The notes: generated by a model not told the origin, from the letters alone. Positions 17,320 through 25,869 are shown, counted from the first letter of the stretch. The stretch is DNA of 43,049 nt from DMER64 sp041654355 (GCA_041654355.1 JBAZDQ010000014.1:1-43049); one strand, 5' to 3'. Program-made: numbers and translations.

Positions 17320-18735
17320 ATGAAACAACTTGAATCTCTATTTAAATCCTATACCGGTTTTGCTTCACGAACCGTAACCGAACTGCCTTCTTCGGGCAGC
17401 AACCGGCGTTATTTCAGAATGGAAGGGGAAAAAGGCACCCTCATTGGAACCGTAGGGACATGTAAAGAAGAAAACAAGGCTTTTATTGCCTTAGCGGATC
17501 ACTTTTTTAAACAGGGACTGCCCGTTCCGCGTGTCTATTGTCACAGCCGCGATTATTCCTGTTACCTGCAGCAGGACCTGGGAGATATTACCCTGTACAA
17601 TTCTGTGGAAAACGGAAGGGAACACGGAAATTACGAAACCCGTGAAAAGGATTTGTTGTTCAAAGTGATAGAAGCACTTCCGTCTTTACAGTTCAAGGGA
17701 GCTGAAGGCCTGGATTTCGGAGTCTGCTATCCGCAGCCCGAGTTTGATGAGCGGATGATCTCTTTTGATTTGAATTATTTCAAATACTGTTTTTTAAAGG
17801 CTACCGGACTGGAATTCAGCGAGGTAAAACTGGAAGATGATTTCAGGGAAATGTCCCGGATCCTGTTGCGTAACGCTTCCGCGACTTTTTTGTACAGGGA
17901 TTTCCAGGCCAGGAACGTGATGCTGGTGGAAGAGAAACCTTATTTTATTGATTTCCAGGGAGGAAGAAAAGGACCCATCTATTACGACGTAGCTTCTTTC
18001 ATCTGGCAGGCAAAAGCCAATTATTCCGAAGAACTGAAAGAGGAGTTGGTTGCAAGGTACCTGCAGGCACTCAAACCGTATTTTGCCGTAGACGAAAAGT
18101 CTTTCAACAGGCAATTGCGTCATTTTGTGCTTTTCCGAACCCTTCAGGTGTTGGGTGCTTACGGGTTCCGGGGCTATTTTGAGAAAAAACCTCATTTTCT
18201 TCAAAGTGTACCTTATGCCATTGACAATCTTCGCAGATTATTGAAAGAACCCTTCACAGAGTATCCTTACCTATCGGCCTTGTTGGAAGAATTAACGGAA
18301 ATGCGGCAATATTCGGACATGGACCGTGAACGTAAGCTTCAGATCACTGTTTGCAGTTTTGCCTACAAAAAAGGAATTCCCAACGATCAGAGCGGTAACG
18401 GCGGCGGTTATGTATTTGACTGCCGTGGACTTGAAAACCCGGGAAAATTTGAACATTACCGCCATTTTACCGGTGAAGATCCCCAGGTAATCCGTTTTAT
18501 GGAAGAAGACGGAGGAGTGCAGAAATTCCTGGATCATGCCTATTCCCTAATGGATAGTCATGTTCAACGATTCATTGAAAGAAAATTCTCTCACCTGATG
18601 TGCTGCTTCGGATGTACCGGAGGGCAGCACCGTTCCGTTTACTGTGCCCGGCATATGGCCGAATACCTGGTTAAAAAATATGACGTTATGGTACGTCTTT
18701 ACCACCGTGAGTTGGAATTGGAAACAGATCTATAA
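17320..18735 (+). CDS. AmgK-like aminosugar kinase fused to RapZ C-terminal domain
   Basis: Two-domain cytosolic protein, 471 residues. Residues about 1-320 form an aminoglycoside-phosphotransferase-fold kinase: nucleotide loop SGSNRRYF (about 24-31), catalytic loop YRDFQARN with D194 and N199, and metal-binding IDFQ with D211. AmgK kinases of this fold phosphorylate MurNAc and GlcNAc at C1. Residues about 337-471 match the C-terminal domain of RapZ (ITVCSFAYKKGIP, FDCRGLENPG, CTGGQHRSVY), which in E. coli binds glucosamine-6-phosphate and small RNA; the RapZ kinase-like N-terminal half is absent. The adjacent MurU-like gene (12-base gap) supports a MurNAc role. I use the ATG at 17320; the frame opens at 17227, but that would run into the end of the GH18 gene. 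The RapZ part may sense an aminosugar phosphate (inference). Confidence 0.85.
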   Translation: MKQLESLFKSYTGFASRTVTELPSSGSNRRYFRMEGEKGTLIGTVGTCKEENKAFIALADHFFKQGLPVPRVYCHSRDYSCYLQQDLGDITLYNSVENGREHGNYETREKDLLFKVIEALPSLQFKGAEGLDFGVCYPQPEFDERMISFDLNYFKYCFLKATGLEFSEVKLEDDFREMSRILLRNASATFLYRDFQARNVMLVEEKPYFIDFQGGRKGPIYYDVASFIWQAKANYSEELKEELVARYLQALKPYFAVDEKSFNRQLRHFVLFRTLQVLGAYGFRGYFEKKPHFLQSVPYAIDNLRRLLKEPFTEYPYLSALLEELTEMRQYSDMDRERKLQITVCSFAYKKGIPNDQSGNGGGYVFDCRGLENPGKFEHYRHFTGEDPQVIRFMEEDGGVQKFLDHAYSLMDSHVQRFIERKFSHLMCCFGCTGGQHRSVYCARHMAEYLVKKYDVMVRLYHRELELETDL

Positions 18736-18747
18736 AAAATACGGCTT

Positions 18748-19491
18748 ATGCAGGCCATGATTCTTGCTGCGGGTCTGGGAACCCGTCTGCAACCCGTTAC
18801 AGATACGATACCTAAAGCCCTTGTTCCCGTTGCGACCAAAGGAGGCGGTGAAAAACCCCTCCTGGAGATCCAGCTGGAAAAAATGAGGCAATACGGCATA
18901 TCGAGGGTCGTGGTGAATGTACATCATTTTTCCGGGCAGGTAAAAGCGTTTATCAGCGATTACCTGGAAAGCAATAACTTTCCTCTGCACATCTGCATTT
19001 CCGATGAAAGTGACCGATTACTGGATACAGGAGGGGCCATCCGTAAAGCACGGTCCTTATTCAAGCCGGGTGAGCCTGTTTTGGTACACAATGTGGATAT
19101 TTTATCGGATCTGGATCTGGCCCGTTTTTTTAATCAGCACGATCCGGCTATACATCTGGCCACTTTGCCGGTAAGCAGGAGGGAGACCTCCAGACAACTG
19201 CTCTTTGACAGGCAATGGAATCTGGCGGGGTGGATCAACCGGGCAGACGGCCGGACAAAATTTGTAGAAGGCCGTTCTCCTTCAGATGATCACAGCATGA
19301 GGGCATTTACCGGCATTCAAGTGGTTTCTCCACGTATCCTTGAATGGATGGATCAGTGGCCTGACGTTTTCCCCATAATTGATTTCTATTTATGGGCTTC
19401 CTCAAAAGGGGTGGTTCGCGGAGTGGATATCCCTGGACTACAGATCACTGACATAGGAAAACCGGATTCATTGCGAAATACAGTTATATGA
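18748..19491 (+). CDS. MurU-like sugar-1-phosphate nucleotidyltransferase
   Basis: Nucleotidyltransferase of the GT-A-like fold that joins a sugar-1-phosphate to a nucleotide; MurU makes UDP-MurNAc from MurNAc-1-phosphate. Seen: the opening signature ILAAGLGTRLQPVTDTIPKA (about residues 5-24), the base/sugar region GISRVVVNVHHFSGQV, DTGGAIRKA near 93-101, and HNVDIL with D117 at the place of the metal-binding Asp. At 247 residues it matches the short MurU/RmlA-type class with no acetyltransferase extension. It follows the AmgK-like kinase by 12 bases; that kinase/nucleotidyltransferase pair is the recognised MurNAc recycling route that bypasses de novo UDP-MurNAc synthesis. Its end overlaps the next gene by four bases (ATGA). 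A mannose- or glucose-1-phosphate activity is possible by sequence alone; context favours MurNAc. Confidence 0.82.
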   Translation: MQAMILAAGLGTRLQPVTDTIPKALVPVATKGGGEKPLLEIQLEKMRQYGISRVVVNVHHFSGQVKAFISDYLESNNFPLHICISDESDRLLDTGGAIRKARSLFKPGEPVLVHNVDILSDLDLARFFNQHDPAIHLATLPVSRRETSRQLLFDRQWNLAGWINRADGRTKFVEGRSPSDDHSMRAFTGIQVVSPRILEWMDQWPDVFPIIDFYLWASSKGVVRGVDIPGLQITDIGKPDSLRNTVI

Positions 19492-20669
19492 AATACAATT
19501 TTGACACCATTATTGACAGATCAGGTACCGATACGGTAAAACTGGGAAGACTAAAGGCACTCTTCGGAAGGGAAGATCTCATTCCGTTATGGGTAGCCGA
19601 CATGGATTTTGAAACACCGGATTTTATACGGAAAGCATTGGATAACAGGTTTAAACATCCAATTTACGGGTATACGATACCTCCTGATGATTTCTGGCAA
19701 TCCATAATTGATTGGGTCCGGCACCTTCACGGATGGAAAATTGAAAGAGAATGGCTTACTTTCATCCCGGGAATTGTCAAGGGGATTGGTCTTGCCATGC
19801 ATCATTTTACCGGGAAAGGAGATTCCGTGATCATTCAGCCGCCGGTATATCACCCGTTCCGTATGGTTACCGAACAGAATGGCAGGGTGGTAGTGAACAA
19901 TCAACTGGAATGGGACGGTACACGTTACAATATGGATTTCAATCAATTGGAAGATACCTTGAAACGCAGGAGGTGTCCCATGCTGGTTTTATCCAATCCC
20001 CATAATCCGGGTGGCACTGTATGGGACAAGGAAACCTTGAGCACGTTGGCCGCCTTATGCTATAAATATCATGTGACGGTAATATCGGATGAGATTCATG
20101 CAGACATGGCACTTTTCGGGAACAAACACATTCCTTTCACGAGCGTATCCCAGGAAGCCGAACAGGTGGGCATCGTATACAATGCACCTTCCAAGACGTT
20201 CAATATGGCCGGACTGGTAAGTTCTTATGCCGTCATTCCCAATCCGCAACTGCGCAAAAGTTTTTACAATTTTCTGCATGCCAATGAATTGAATGAAGCT
20301 CCATTTGTTGCCACCGTGGCCACACAGGCAGCTTATACACAGGGTCATCAATGGAGGGAACAGATGCTGGAATACGTTGAAAACAATATAAATTTTGTCA
20401 TAGAAGAGGTTCCCCGTCTTATTCCCGGCATCAAAGCATCCGCTCCCCAGGCTTCATTCCTGGTATGGTTGGATTGCAGGGCGCTGAATGATATAGGGAT
20501 TCGCGATATTCCGGGATTTTTTACCGATGCCGGACTGGCGCTTAACAACGGGGCCATGTTTGGTCCCGGAGGGGAAGGGTTCATGCGATTGAATGTGGCC
20601 TGTCCGCGTTCCGTATTGGAGAAGGCCGTGGATCAGTTATACAGTCACTACAGGCGTGTTACTTCCTGA
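19488..20669 (+). CDS. PatB/MalY-type PLP-dependent C-S lyase or aminotransferase
   Basis: Cytosolic fold-type I PLP enzyme, 393 residues. The opening YNFDTIIDRSGTDTVKLG and LIPLWVADMDFETP are characteristic of the MalY/PatB cystathionine beta-lyase group rather than general aminotransferases. Other landmarks: YGYTIPP, SNPHNPGGTVW, SDEIHADM (cofactor-binding Asp), and the Schiff-base lysine in PSKTFNMAGL (K236). The reaction would be beta-elimination of cystathionine or cysteine conjugates to pyruvate, ammonia and a thiol. It is coupled to the MurU-like gene by a four-base overlap, but has no obvious link to peptidoglycan salvage. Its 3' end overlaps the convergent SDR gene by 11 bases. Confidence 0.87.
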   Translation: MKYNFDTIIDRSGTDTVKLGRLKALFGREDLIPLWVADMDFETPDFIRKALDNRFKHPIYGYTIPPDDFWQSIIDWVRHLHGWKIEREWLTFIPGIVKGIGLAMHHFTGKGDSVIIQPPVYHPFRMVTEQNGRVVVNNQLEWDGTRYNMDFNQLEDTLKRRRCPMLVLSNPHNPGGTVWDKETLSTLAALCYKYHVTVISDEIHADMALFGNKHIPFTSVSQEAEQVGIVYNAPSKTFNMAGLVSSYAVIPNPQLRKSFYNFLHANELNEAPFVATVATQAAYTQGHQWREQMLEYVENNINFVIEEVPRLIPGIKASAPQASFLVWLDCRALNDIGIRDIPGFFTDAGLALNNGAMFGPGGEGFMRLNVACPRSVLEKAVDQLYSHYRRVTS

Positions 20670-21393
20670 TCATTTTATACAGGTTGATCTTTTCCCATAT
20701 TCTTTCCGGGATCATTTTCCAGGCAAAAATTAAAAGGCGGTAACGCCAGTCAATAATCATGTGCCGTTTGCCTTTGAGCAGTCCCCGGACAATCATTTCG
20801 GCAACGTATGGCGCTTCCATACACATGGGATACTTACGATGTAGAAACTCAGTTCTCACAAAACCGGGGCGGATTTCTGTTATACGTATATTGTATTTCC
20901 GGTTTTCTGACAGCTGGGCCAGTGCCGTAAGATAAGTCATTTGAAAACGTTTTGAAGCGGAATAGGCGGCATTTATGCCCATACCTCTTGTCCCTGCCAC
21001 AGAAGTAATTGCGGCAATGTGACCGTGTTTCTGATTCCTGAAATAATGAAATGCAAAATTGATGAGGCGGACAAATCCGGTAATGTTTGTCTCCACCGTG
21101 GTCATTTGTTGTTCAGGGTCCAGATCCGGATTGATCATTCCGTGTCCGGAACTGTGAAGGTAAAGGTCCATCCCTCCTGTTTTGGAGATCAATGATTCCA
21201 GACGTTCAGGGGCATCTTCACGGGTTACATCCAGCACTTCATATTCAAAAGATTTGGGGTCAGACTCTTTCATTTGTTTTAGAAGTGCTTCCCGTCTGCC
21301 GGCTATTCCCACTTTCCAACCTTTCTCTGCCAGTATCCGTGCCACCTCTTTTCCTATTCCGGATGTTGCCCCGATTATGATAGCACGTTTCAT
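20659..21393 (-). CDS. short-chain dehydrogenase/reductase (SDR)
   Basis: NAD(P)-dependent classical SDR, 244 residues. Cofactor motif GATSGIG at 8-14, catalytic S131 in SVAG, Y144 and K148 in YSASK, and the PGFVRTEF segment after the active site. The C-terminus (about 210-244) is hydrophobic and basic (MIIDWRYRLLIFAWKMIPER), suggesting membrane association. It is the last gene of a three-gene operon, seven bases after the Gfo/Idh/MocA gene. It does not look like a close FabG relative, so I do not assign it as the polyketide ketoreductase. Substrate unknown. Confidence 0.87.
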   Translation of the reverse strand: MKRAIIIGATSGIGKEVARILAEKGWKVGIAGRREALLKQMKESDPKSFEYEVLDVTREDAPERLESLISKTGGMDLYLHSSGHGMINPDLDPEQQMTTVETNITGFVRLINFAFHYFRNQKHGHIAAITSVAGTRGMGINAAYSASKRFQMTYLTALAQLSENRKYNIRITEIRPGFVRTEFLHRKYPMCMEAPYVAEMIVRGLLKGKRHMIIDWRYRLLIFAWKMIPERIWEKINLYKMIRK

Positions 21394-21400
21394 ATTCGTA

Positions 21401-22495
21401 TTATTGGATTTTCTTTTTCTTTCTTAACAAACCGTAGCCTATTCGCTTGTTGTTGCGTCTTTCTCTGATCTCTTTCAGTGTTTGCAGGTCTCCCCTTACA
21501 GGCATATCGTTATTGGATGCATCAGACAAAAATTTCCAGGCATACTCGGAGGCTGTGACGGCATCTTCAACTTTAGGCAGGTCAGGATCCGGGACCCCGG
21601 ACAGAACCGATTGAACAAACAGGTGGCATAAAATATCCAGGTTCTTATCTCCGAAAGGCTTTTTAATAACACATGTCCTGGTGATCCCGTGCAATTCTAC
21701 GTTAGCAGTGACAAAATCGTGATGCATGCGTGCAATGCCCTTCGTTCCTATCAGATCTACATACCCGTTGTGAGTAAGGTCTTTTGCCAGTTGTCCGTAC
21801 ACGTGTCCCTGTGTCACGTCAAAAACGATCCCGTTCTCAAAGGTCCCGTGTACCTGGAGCCACCAGGGTTCCTTATAATCCCACATTTTAATGGCCTGTG
21901 CGTTCCATGTTTTGAATTCACTTTGTGCATACCAGCGGGCAATATCTACGTAATGCATGCCGCAATCGTGAAAAAGCGGTCCTTCTGCCCAGTGTCCTTC
22001 ACCGGGAGCCAGGCCGGGAGTCATGTGGCATACCCTGACTATGGCCAGATCCCCGATTTCTCCTGTAGCTATAAAATCCTTGATGGTCTTGTGGTACCAT
22101 GCCGTCCGCAAAGGCAGGTTAACAGTGATCATGATCCGGGAATCCCGGATTTTTTCAAGGACGGCTTTTTCTTCTTCTATATTGGATCCCAGCGGTTTTT
22201 CGGTAATCACGTGTTTGGATCGTTCCACCGCTTTAAAAATATGTTTTTTACGCGAGTCGGCAAGGGTTGCCAGCACTACCACTTCAATATGGGGATCTTC
22301 AAAGATCAGGTTTTCATCAGAAGTCAGCAGAGTCCCGGCGGGAGCAAGGTTTGCAGCAATAGCCAGGGCATCGGGATCGGTGTCGCATATAGCGCATACA
22401 TCCCATTGATGGCTTTTTAACATCTGGTTCAGGTACATCTCTCCCATACGGCCAAAGCCTATGATACCTGCTTTAATTTTGCGGTGTGAGGGCAT
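21401..22495 (-). CDS. Gfo/Idh/MocA-family oxidoreductase
   Basis: NAD(P)-dependent oxidoreductase, usually acting on sugars, sugar-nucleotides or inositols. The N-terminal Rossmann domain has AGIIGFGRMGEMY (glycines at 13, 15 and 18) and the family signature TEKPLGSN (E99-K100-P101). The C-terminal domain has the GMHYVDIARW segment, where a His normally takes part in catalysis. Length 364 is normal. It starts inside the end of the DUF2461 gene (23-base overlap). A KKK-rich tail (NNKRIGYGLLRKKKKIQ) is unusual. Substrate cannot be told. Confidence 0.88.
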   Translation of the reverse strand: MPSHRKIKAGIIGFGRMGEMYLNQMLKSHQWDVCAICDTDPDALAIAANLAPAGTLLTSDENLIFEDPHIEVVVLATLADSRKKHIFKAVERSKHVITEKPLGSNIEEEKAVLEKIRDSRIMITVNLPLRTAWYHKTIKDFIATGEIGDLAIVRVCHMTPGLAPGEGHWAEGPLFHDCGMHYVDIARWYAQSEFKTWNAQAIKMWDYKEPWWLQVHGTFENGIVFDVTQGHVYGQLAKDLTHNGYVDLIGTKGIARMHHDFVTANVELHGITRTCVIKKPFGDKNLDILCHLFVQSVLSGVPDPDLPKVEDAVTASEYAWKFLSDASNNDMPVRGDLQTLKEIRERRNNKRIGYGLLRKKKKIQ

Positions 22496-23153
22496 AAGTA
22501 ACGGATCGGTTCAACAAAGCAACAAAGGTATGAGTCTTTTTAAATTCAGACAAGACATTTTTTAGCAGATTCTTGTCATAGATATACTTATCTTCCATAT
22601 TCCTTCCCAGGAGATGGTTCCTGAGCCGGAAAAGATTTTCATGCGGAGAATCAGCAGGGTAGCCGCGGGGAACTCTTTTCAGGGATTCATCTGGATCAAT
22701 GATCCATCCTTCGGCCATACGGACCGATTCCAGGTAAGCTTGCGGATTATACAGGATATCGTCCCGTACGCTTTTCAAAACATCCGGTGCGGGATGCCAC
22801 AGACCGCTTGCCATGAAATGATTTGATGATGTGCTTTTTGGCCGTGGTTCAAGGTGAAAATAATAGCCTGCATACCCGGATGTCTTGCCTTCGGGGCAAA
22901 TGTAAGCCCCCATATGTGTTTTGTACGGGGTTTTATCCGGTGAAAACCGTAAATCCCTGTATATACGGTATGTACAATCTTTTACGGACAGGTGTAAGAT
23001 CTCCTTATGGAAAGAAGCGATCCCGTCAATGAGTTGTTCGGTAAATGAATGAAATTGTTCCAGTGCGTTCAGATATTGATCTTTATGGGAATCAAACCAA
23101 TCCTTGTTGTTGTTCAGATTCAGTTCTGTAAGGAAATCAACAATCTGTTTCAT
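22473..23153 (-). CDS. DUF2461-family protein
   Basis: Protein of the DUF2461 (TIGR02453-like) family, function unknown, 226 residues from the ATG at 23153. The frame opens earlier (23174), but MKQIVDFLTELNLNNNKDWF is the usual family start, and the earlier start would fall inside the -7 box at 23172-23179. Family marks: LNLNNNKDWFDSHKDQY, TYRIYRDLRFSPDKTPYKTH, YYFHLEP and FMASGLWHP. No signal peptide is seen. It leads the operon with the Gfo/Idh/MocA and SDR genes. Confidence 0.85.
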   Translation of the reverse strand: MKQIVDFLTELNLNNNKDWFDSHKDQYLNALEQFHSFTEQLIDGIASFHKEILHLSVKDCTYRIYRDLRFSPDKTPYKTHMGAYICPEGKTSGYAGYYFHLEPRPKSTSSNHFMASGLWHPAPDVLKSVRDDILYNPQAYLESVRMAEGWIIDPDESLKRVPRGYPADSPHENLFRLRNHLLGRNMEDKYIYDKNLLKNVLSEFKKTHTFVALLNRSVTYALTPQN

Positions 23154-23171
23154 AGTTTTTTGTATTTTTAG

Positions 23172-23179
23172 CAAATATA
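23172..23179 (-). promoter_or_regulatory. -7 box for the DUF2461 operon
   Basis: On the minus strand this reads TATATTTG, matching TAnnTTTG, 18 bases before the ATG at 23153. It lies in the 38-base gap between two divergent genes. A -33 box is not evident. Confidence 0.4.
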
Positions 23180-23191
23180 AAGATTTGCATT

Positions 23192-24112
23192 ATGAACAGG
23201 AGATTCTTTTTGCTTTTGTTGTTATTCTTTTTGCATTCCTCTTTTTCATTTTCCCGGGAACTTGGACAGTCAGACAGCCTGACTGCTCTTCAAAAAGATT
23301 CATTAACGTTTGTTGAAGCCAGGTGGGAAACAAAACTTATACATTTTGGAGGCATCGTGCTCCGGCAATTCGCTTTTTCGGACAGTTCACTTTTTAATTC
23401 CAATCAAACCATTTCCGTATTAACAGTCCGGAATAATTTCCGTTTTGACATCGTGGCAGATACTACTCTGGTTCTCACCAAAGATTTTGTAGAATTTGCC
23501 GATGCCCTGGCCGGGATTAACGGTTCCTTTTTTGCCTGGAACGCTCCATGGAAATCGGTAAGTTACTTGCGGATAAATGATAAAGAGCTGGCTCCCAATC
23601 GTTTGAATGAAAATAATTTAAGATCATTCCACCAGTCAGGATGTATTGTTGTCTCGGAAAAAGGCAGATTATCCGTACACAAAGTCCCGGACACTCTTAT
23701 GGCCCGAAGTGAAACGAATGACTGGGAACAGACACTGACAGGGGAAGATGTTTTGTCTTCTGGTCCTGTGTTGCGTATACAGGGACAAGATGAAACGTTG
23801 TTGCCCAACAATTTCAACCGGGCACGTCATCCAAGAACTGCCGTAGGAATCAGAAAGGGTGGCAGGGTTGTTTTTGTAGTGGTTGACGGAAGGGCAGAGG
23901 AGGCTGCAGGAATGACCATGGAAGAGTTGCAGCATATCATGAGATGGCTCAGATCATGGGATGCCATTAACCTGGACGGCGGAGGATCTTCCACCATGTG
24001 TGTAAGAAAAAATCTTAGGGAGTCAGTAAAAACAGTAAACCATCCTTCTGACAACAGGTCGTTTGATCATCAGGGAGACAGAAAGGTAGCCAATGCACTT
24101 GTTGTGCAATGA
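23192..24112 (+). CDS. secreted phosphodiester glycosidase (NAGPA domain)
   Basis: Exported protein of the NAGPA/DUF2233 family, whose eukaryotic member removes GlcNAc from a phosphodiester; the bacterial substrates are mostly unknown. An N-terminal signal peptide (about 1-22, MNRRFFLLLLLFFLHSSFSF) is present. Family marks in the second half: RHPRTAVGIRKGGRVVFVVVDGR and the signature NLDGGGSSTMCV near 273-284, with the usual GINGSFF-like segment at about 110. Length 306 is typical. It stands alone on the plus strand between two minus operons, and its stop abuts the convergent DUF2147 stop with no spacer. A role in trimming cell-wall or surface phosphodiester sugars is inference. Confidence 0.85.
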   Translation: MNRRFFLLLLLFFLHSSFSFSRELGQSDSLTALQKDSLTFVEARWETKLIHFGGIVLRQFAFSDSSLFNSNQTISVLTVRNNFRFDIVADTTLVLTKDFVEFADALAGINGSFFAWNAPWKSVSYLRINDKELAPNRLNENNLRSFHQSGCIVVSEKGRLSVHKVPDTLMARSETNDWEQTLTGEDVLSSGPVLRIQGQDETLLPNNFNRARHPRTAVGIRKGGRVVFVVVDGRAEEAAGMTMEELQHIMRWLRSWDAINLDGGGSSTMCVRKNLRESVKTVNHPSDNRSFDHQGDRKVANALVVQ

Positions 24113-24724
24113 TTAGCGGATCACTTCCGCCAGCTTGTAACATTCAGTGGAAGAAAAGCCCCATTTGTAACCCCTTACGATCAGTTCTCCATCTTTATTA
24201 AAAAAGAAAACCCCTTTACTGGCGGTGATCCCAAAATTGGGGTGGTACATGTAGGGAGCGATCCATTTTCCGTCTTTGTAAACAATCCCGCTGCTATAAA
24301 CCATTCCCAGCAAAGGCCTTTCGCGCAGGCTTTTATCAGGATTTCTGAAATCTTTGGGATTATCTACATTTTCTGATTCCGGGACCCATGTGATACGGGC
24401 CAGGTAGGTTCCGTCTTCGGCTTTCTCAAAACGGGTTTTTCCGGGTTCTCTTTGGGATTGCCAGATGTATCCCAGGATCTTATCTTCAGGTTGAACGGGA
24501 CAGCTTTCTTCCAGAGTATCCAGGGGCAGGACAATCTTCGAAGGATGAACCGGATCTTTTGAATAATCAACGGGTTGAGTGAAAAAATGGATGATGTTTC
24601 CTATACTGGTCCGTTCGGTATGGGATTTTTGTTCATCCTGTGCCTGTGCGGGCCGGATGGATAAAAAAGTAAAGAGCGTTAATAGGAGTGTCGGGAAAAT
24701 AAAACGCATCATTTTTGGTTTCAT
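24113..24724 (-). CDS. secreted DUF2147-like protein
   Basis: Exported small protein, 203 residues, with a signal peptide (about 1-28, ending AQAQ). The mature part matches the DUF2147 pattern: ILGYIWQSQREPGKTRFEKA, DGTYLARITWV, NPDKSLRERPLLGMVYSSGI, then GKWIAPYMYHPNFGITA and LIVRGYKWGF. Function of the family is unknown; members are small beta-rich envelope proteins. It is the last gene of the long minus operon and overlaps the acyltransferase gene by four bases, so it is probably co-expressed with the polyene genes, though it may only be a passenger. Confidence 0.8.
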   Translation of the reverse strand: MKPKMMRFIFPTLLLTLFTFLSIRPAQAQDEQKSHTERTSIGNIIHFFTQPVDYSKDPVHPSKIVLPLDTLEESCPVQPEDKILGYIWQSQREPGKTRFEKAEDGTYLARITWVPESENVDNPKDFRNPDKSLRERPLLGMVYSSGIVYKDGKWIAPYMYHPNFGITASKGVFFFNKDGELIVRGYKWGFSSTECYKLAEVIR

Positions 24725-25869
24725 GATCCGGATTTTATTTTGTTTTTTAGCGGATTCGCATACATATGCCTTAGCATATCTGTCATGGATGCAAGTATTT
24801 CCCTATTTTCTTGAGGAAGAAGTAGTTCGCGTTGTGCAAGAAGCTTCTGGTCATCTACGGTATAATAATCCCTATACTCTTTGCGGCCGGTTATCAGATC
24901 GAATGCTGCATAATTGATGCCGTATAAGTTGTATCCTCTGTATATACGGTTGTCTATCAGGTTCGCAACGGTTTTTAAAAATGATGACGGGTTAAGATGG
25001 GCATAAGGTGCCAGGTCTTTTTCAGTCACCGGTGGACAAACCGTTATATGAACCTTGCCTTTGTATTGTGTTATGCCTGTAACTATGCTCACCAGGTCTT
25101 CACCGGGGGCTTTAACGTATATGCCTTCCTCTTTTTTCTGCCAGGATTCCTTGATTTTGAGTATGTCACAAGGCTCAATTTCGTACGATACGGAAACAGG
25201 AGTAATATTCAGGGAGGCAATGGATTTGATCAAATCTTTTCCGCTGCCGAGTAAAAGCATTTTCAGAAGACCGGGATCCGTTCTATCGTTCCCGTCCTTA
25301 CTTCTTCCATCGTGTTGAGCAATCCAGATGGATATGCCCCGGGATATCCTGTCCCGGATATAATCAGACAAATGGATGGAATTAGTTACCAATTGGCGGA
25401 TGTTATCTGATTTTCGGCATACTTTGAACATTTTGTTGGACTTGCCAAGGTCTCGCAGAAGCGGTGATTCCATAAGATTACTTCCGAAAGAGATTTCACT
25501 GGTAGGTATATTTTTCTCATGTATAACCAGTTGCATGAGGGAGGCATCCAGCACTATGTCCCGGTGGTTGGATATGTAAAGATAACTTTTGTCGGGATGT
25601 ATATAAGAATATCCTTCATGTGATAATCCATTGGTGGTTTTTTCAATGACGCTCAGCATTACCGGGTACATTACCTGGTCCTGCAACGCATCGTTGGTCG
25701 TTACAGAACGCAGTCGGTTGCGAAATTCTTCCGCGGGACGGTCAGGAAACAACCAGGAACTGATTTGATCCAATAAAGGATTGGCCGCCAAACGCTGCAT
25801 TGCCTGTGGTATCTCGGAGTCATCATAAGGACGTATGTCATCGAATTGTTTATCCCGGATTGTTTTCAC
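24721..25869 (-). CDS. PlsC-like acyltransferase, variant active-site spacing
   Basis: Probable membrane-associated lysophospholipid-type acyltransferase, 382 residues, GTG start at 25869 inside the end of the ligase gene (20-base overlap). The core reads YLYISNHRDIVLDAS near 97-110. The His-Asp pair (H102, D108) is spaced by five residues rather than the usual four, although D104 is also close. The following region (ISIWIAQHDGRSKDGND) replaces the usual FPEGTRS block. No transmembrane segment is obvious. It lies just after the adenylate-forming ligase, so a role in transferring the polyene or a fatty chain to a lipid or glycolipid is likely, but acceptor and donor are unknown. Confidence 0.72.
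   Translation of the reverse strand: MKTIRDKQFDDIRPYDDSEIPQAMQRLAANPLLDQISSWLFPDRPAEEFRNRLRSVTTNDALQDQVMYPVMLSVIEKTTNGLSHEGYSYIHPDKSYLYISNHRDIVLDASLMQLVIHEKNIPTSEISFGSNLMESPLLRDLGKSNKMFKVCRKSDNIRQLVTNSIHLSDYIRDRISRGISIWIAQHDGRSKDGNDRTDPGLLKMLLLGSGKDLIKSIASLNITPVSVSYEIEPCDILKIKESWQKKEEGIYVKAPGEDLVSIVTGITQYKGKVHITVCPPVTEKDLAPYAHLNPSSFLKTVANLIDNRIYRGYNLYGINYAAFDLITGRKEYRDYYTVDDQKLLAQRELLLPQENREILASMTDMLRHMYANPLKNKIKSGS

Noticed and set aside
20659..21393. SDR as the ketoreductase of the polyene cluster
   Set aside because: It is in a different operon with Gfo/Idh/MocA and DUF2461 genes and has a membrane-like C-terminus not typical of FabG.
21689..22420. A 243-codon plus-strand frame opposite the Gfo/Idh/MocA gene
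   Set aside because: No motif, many Cys and His, and entirely within a gene with clear cofactor and EKP motifs.
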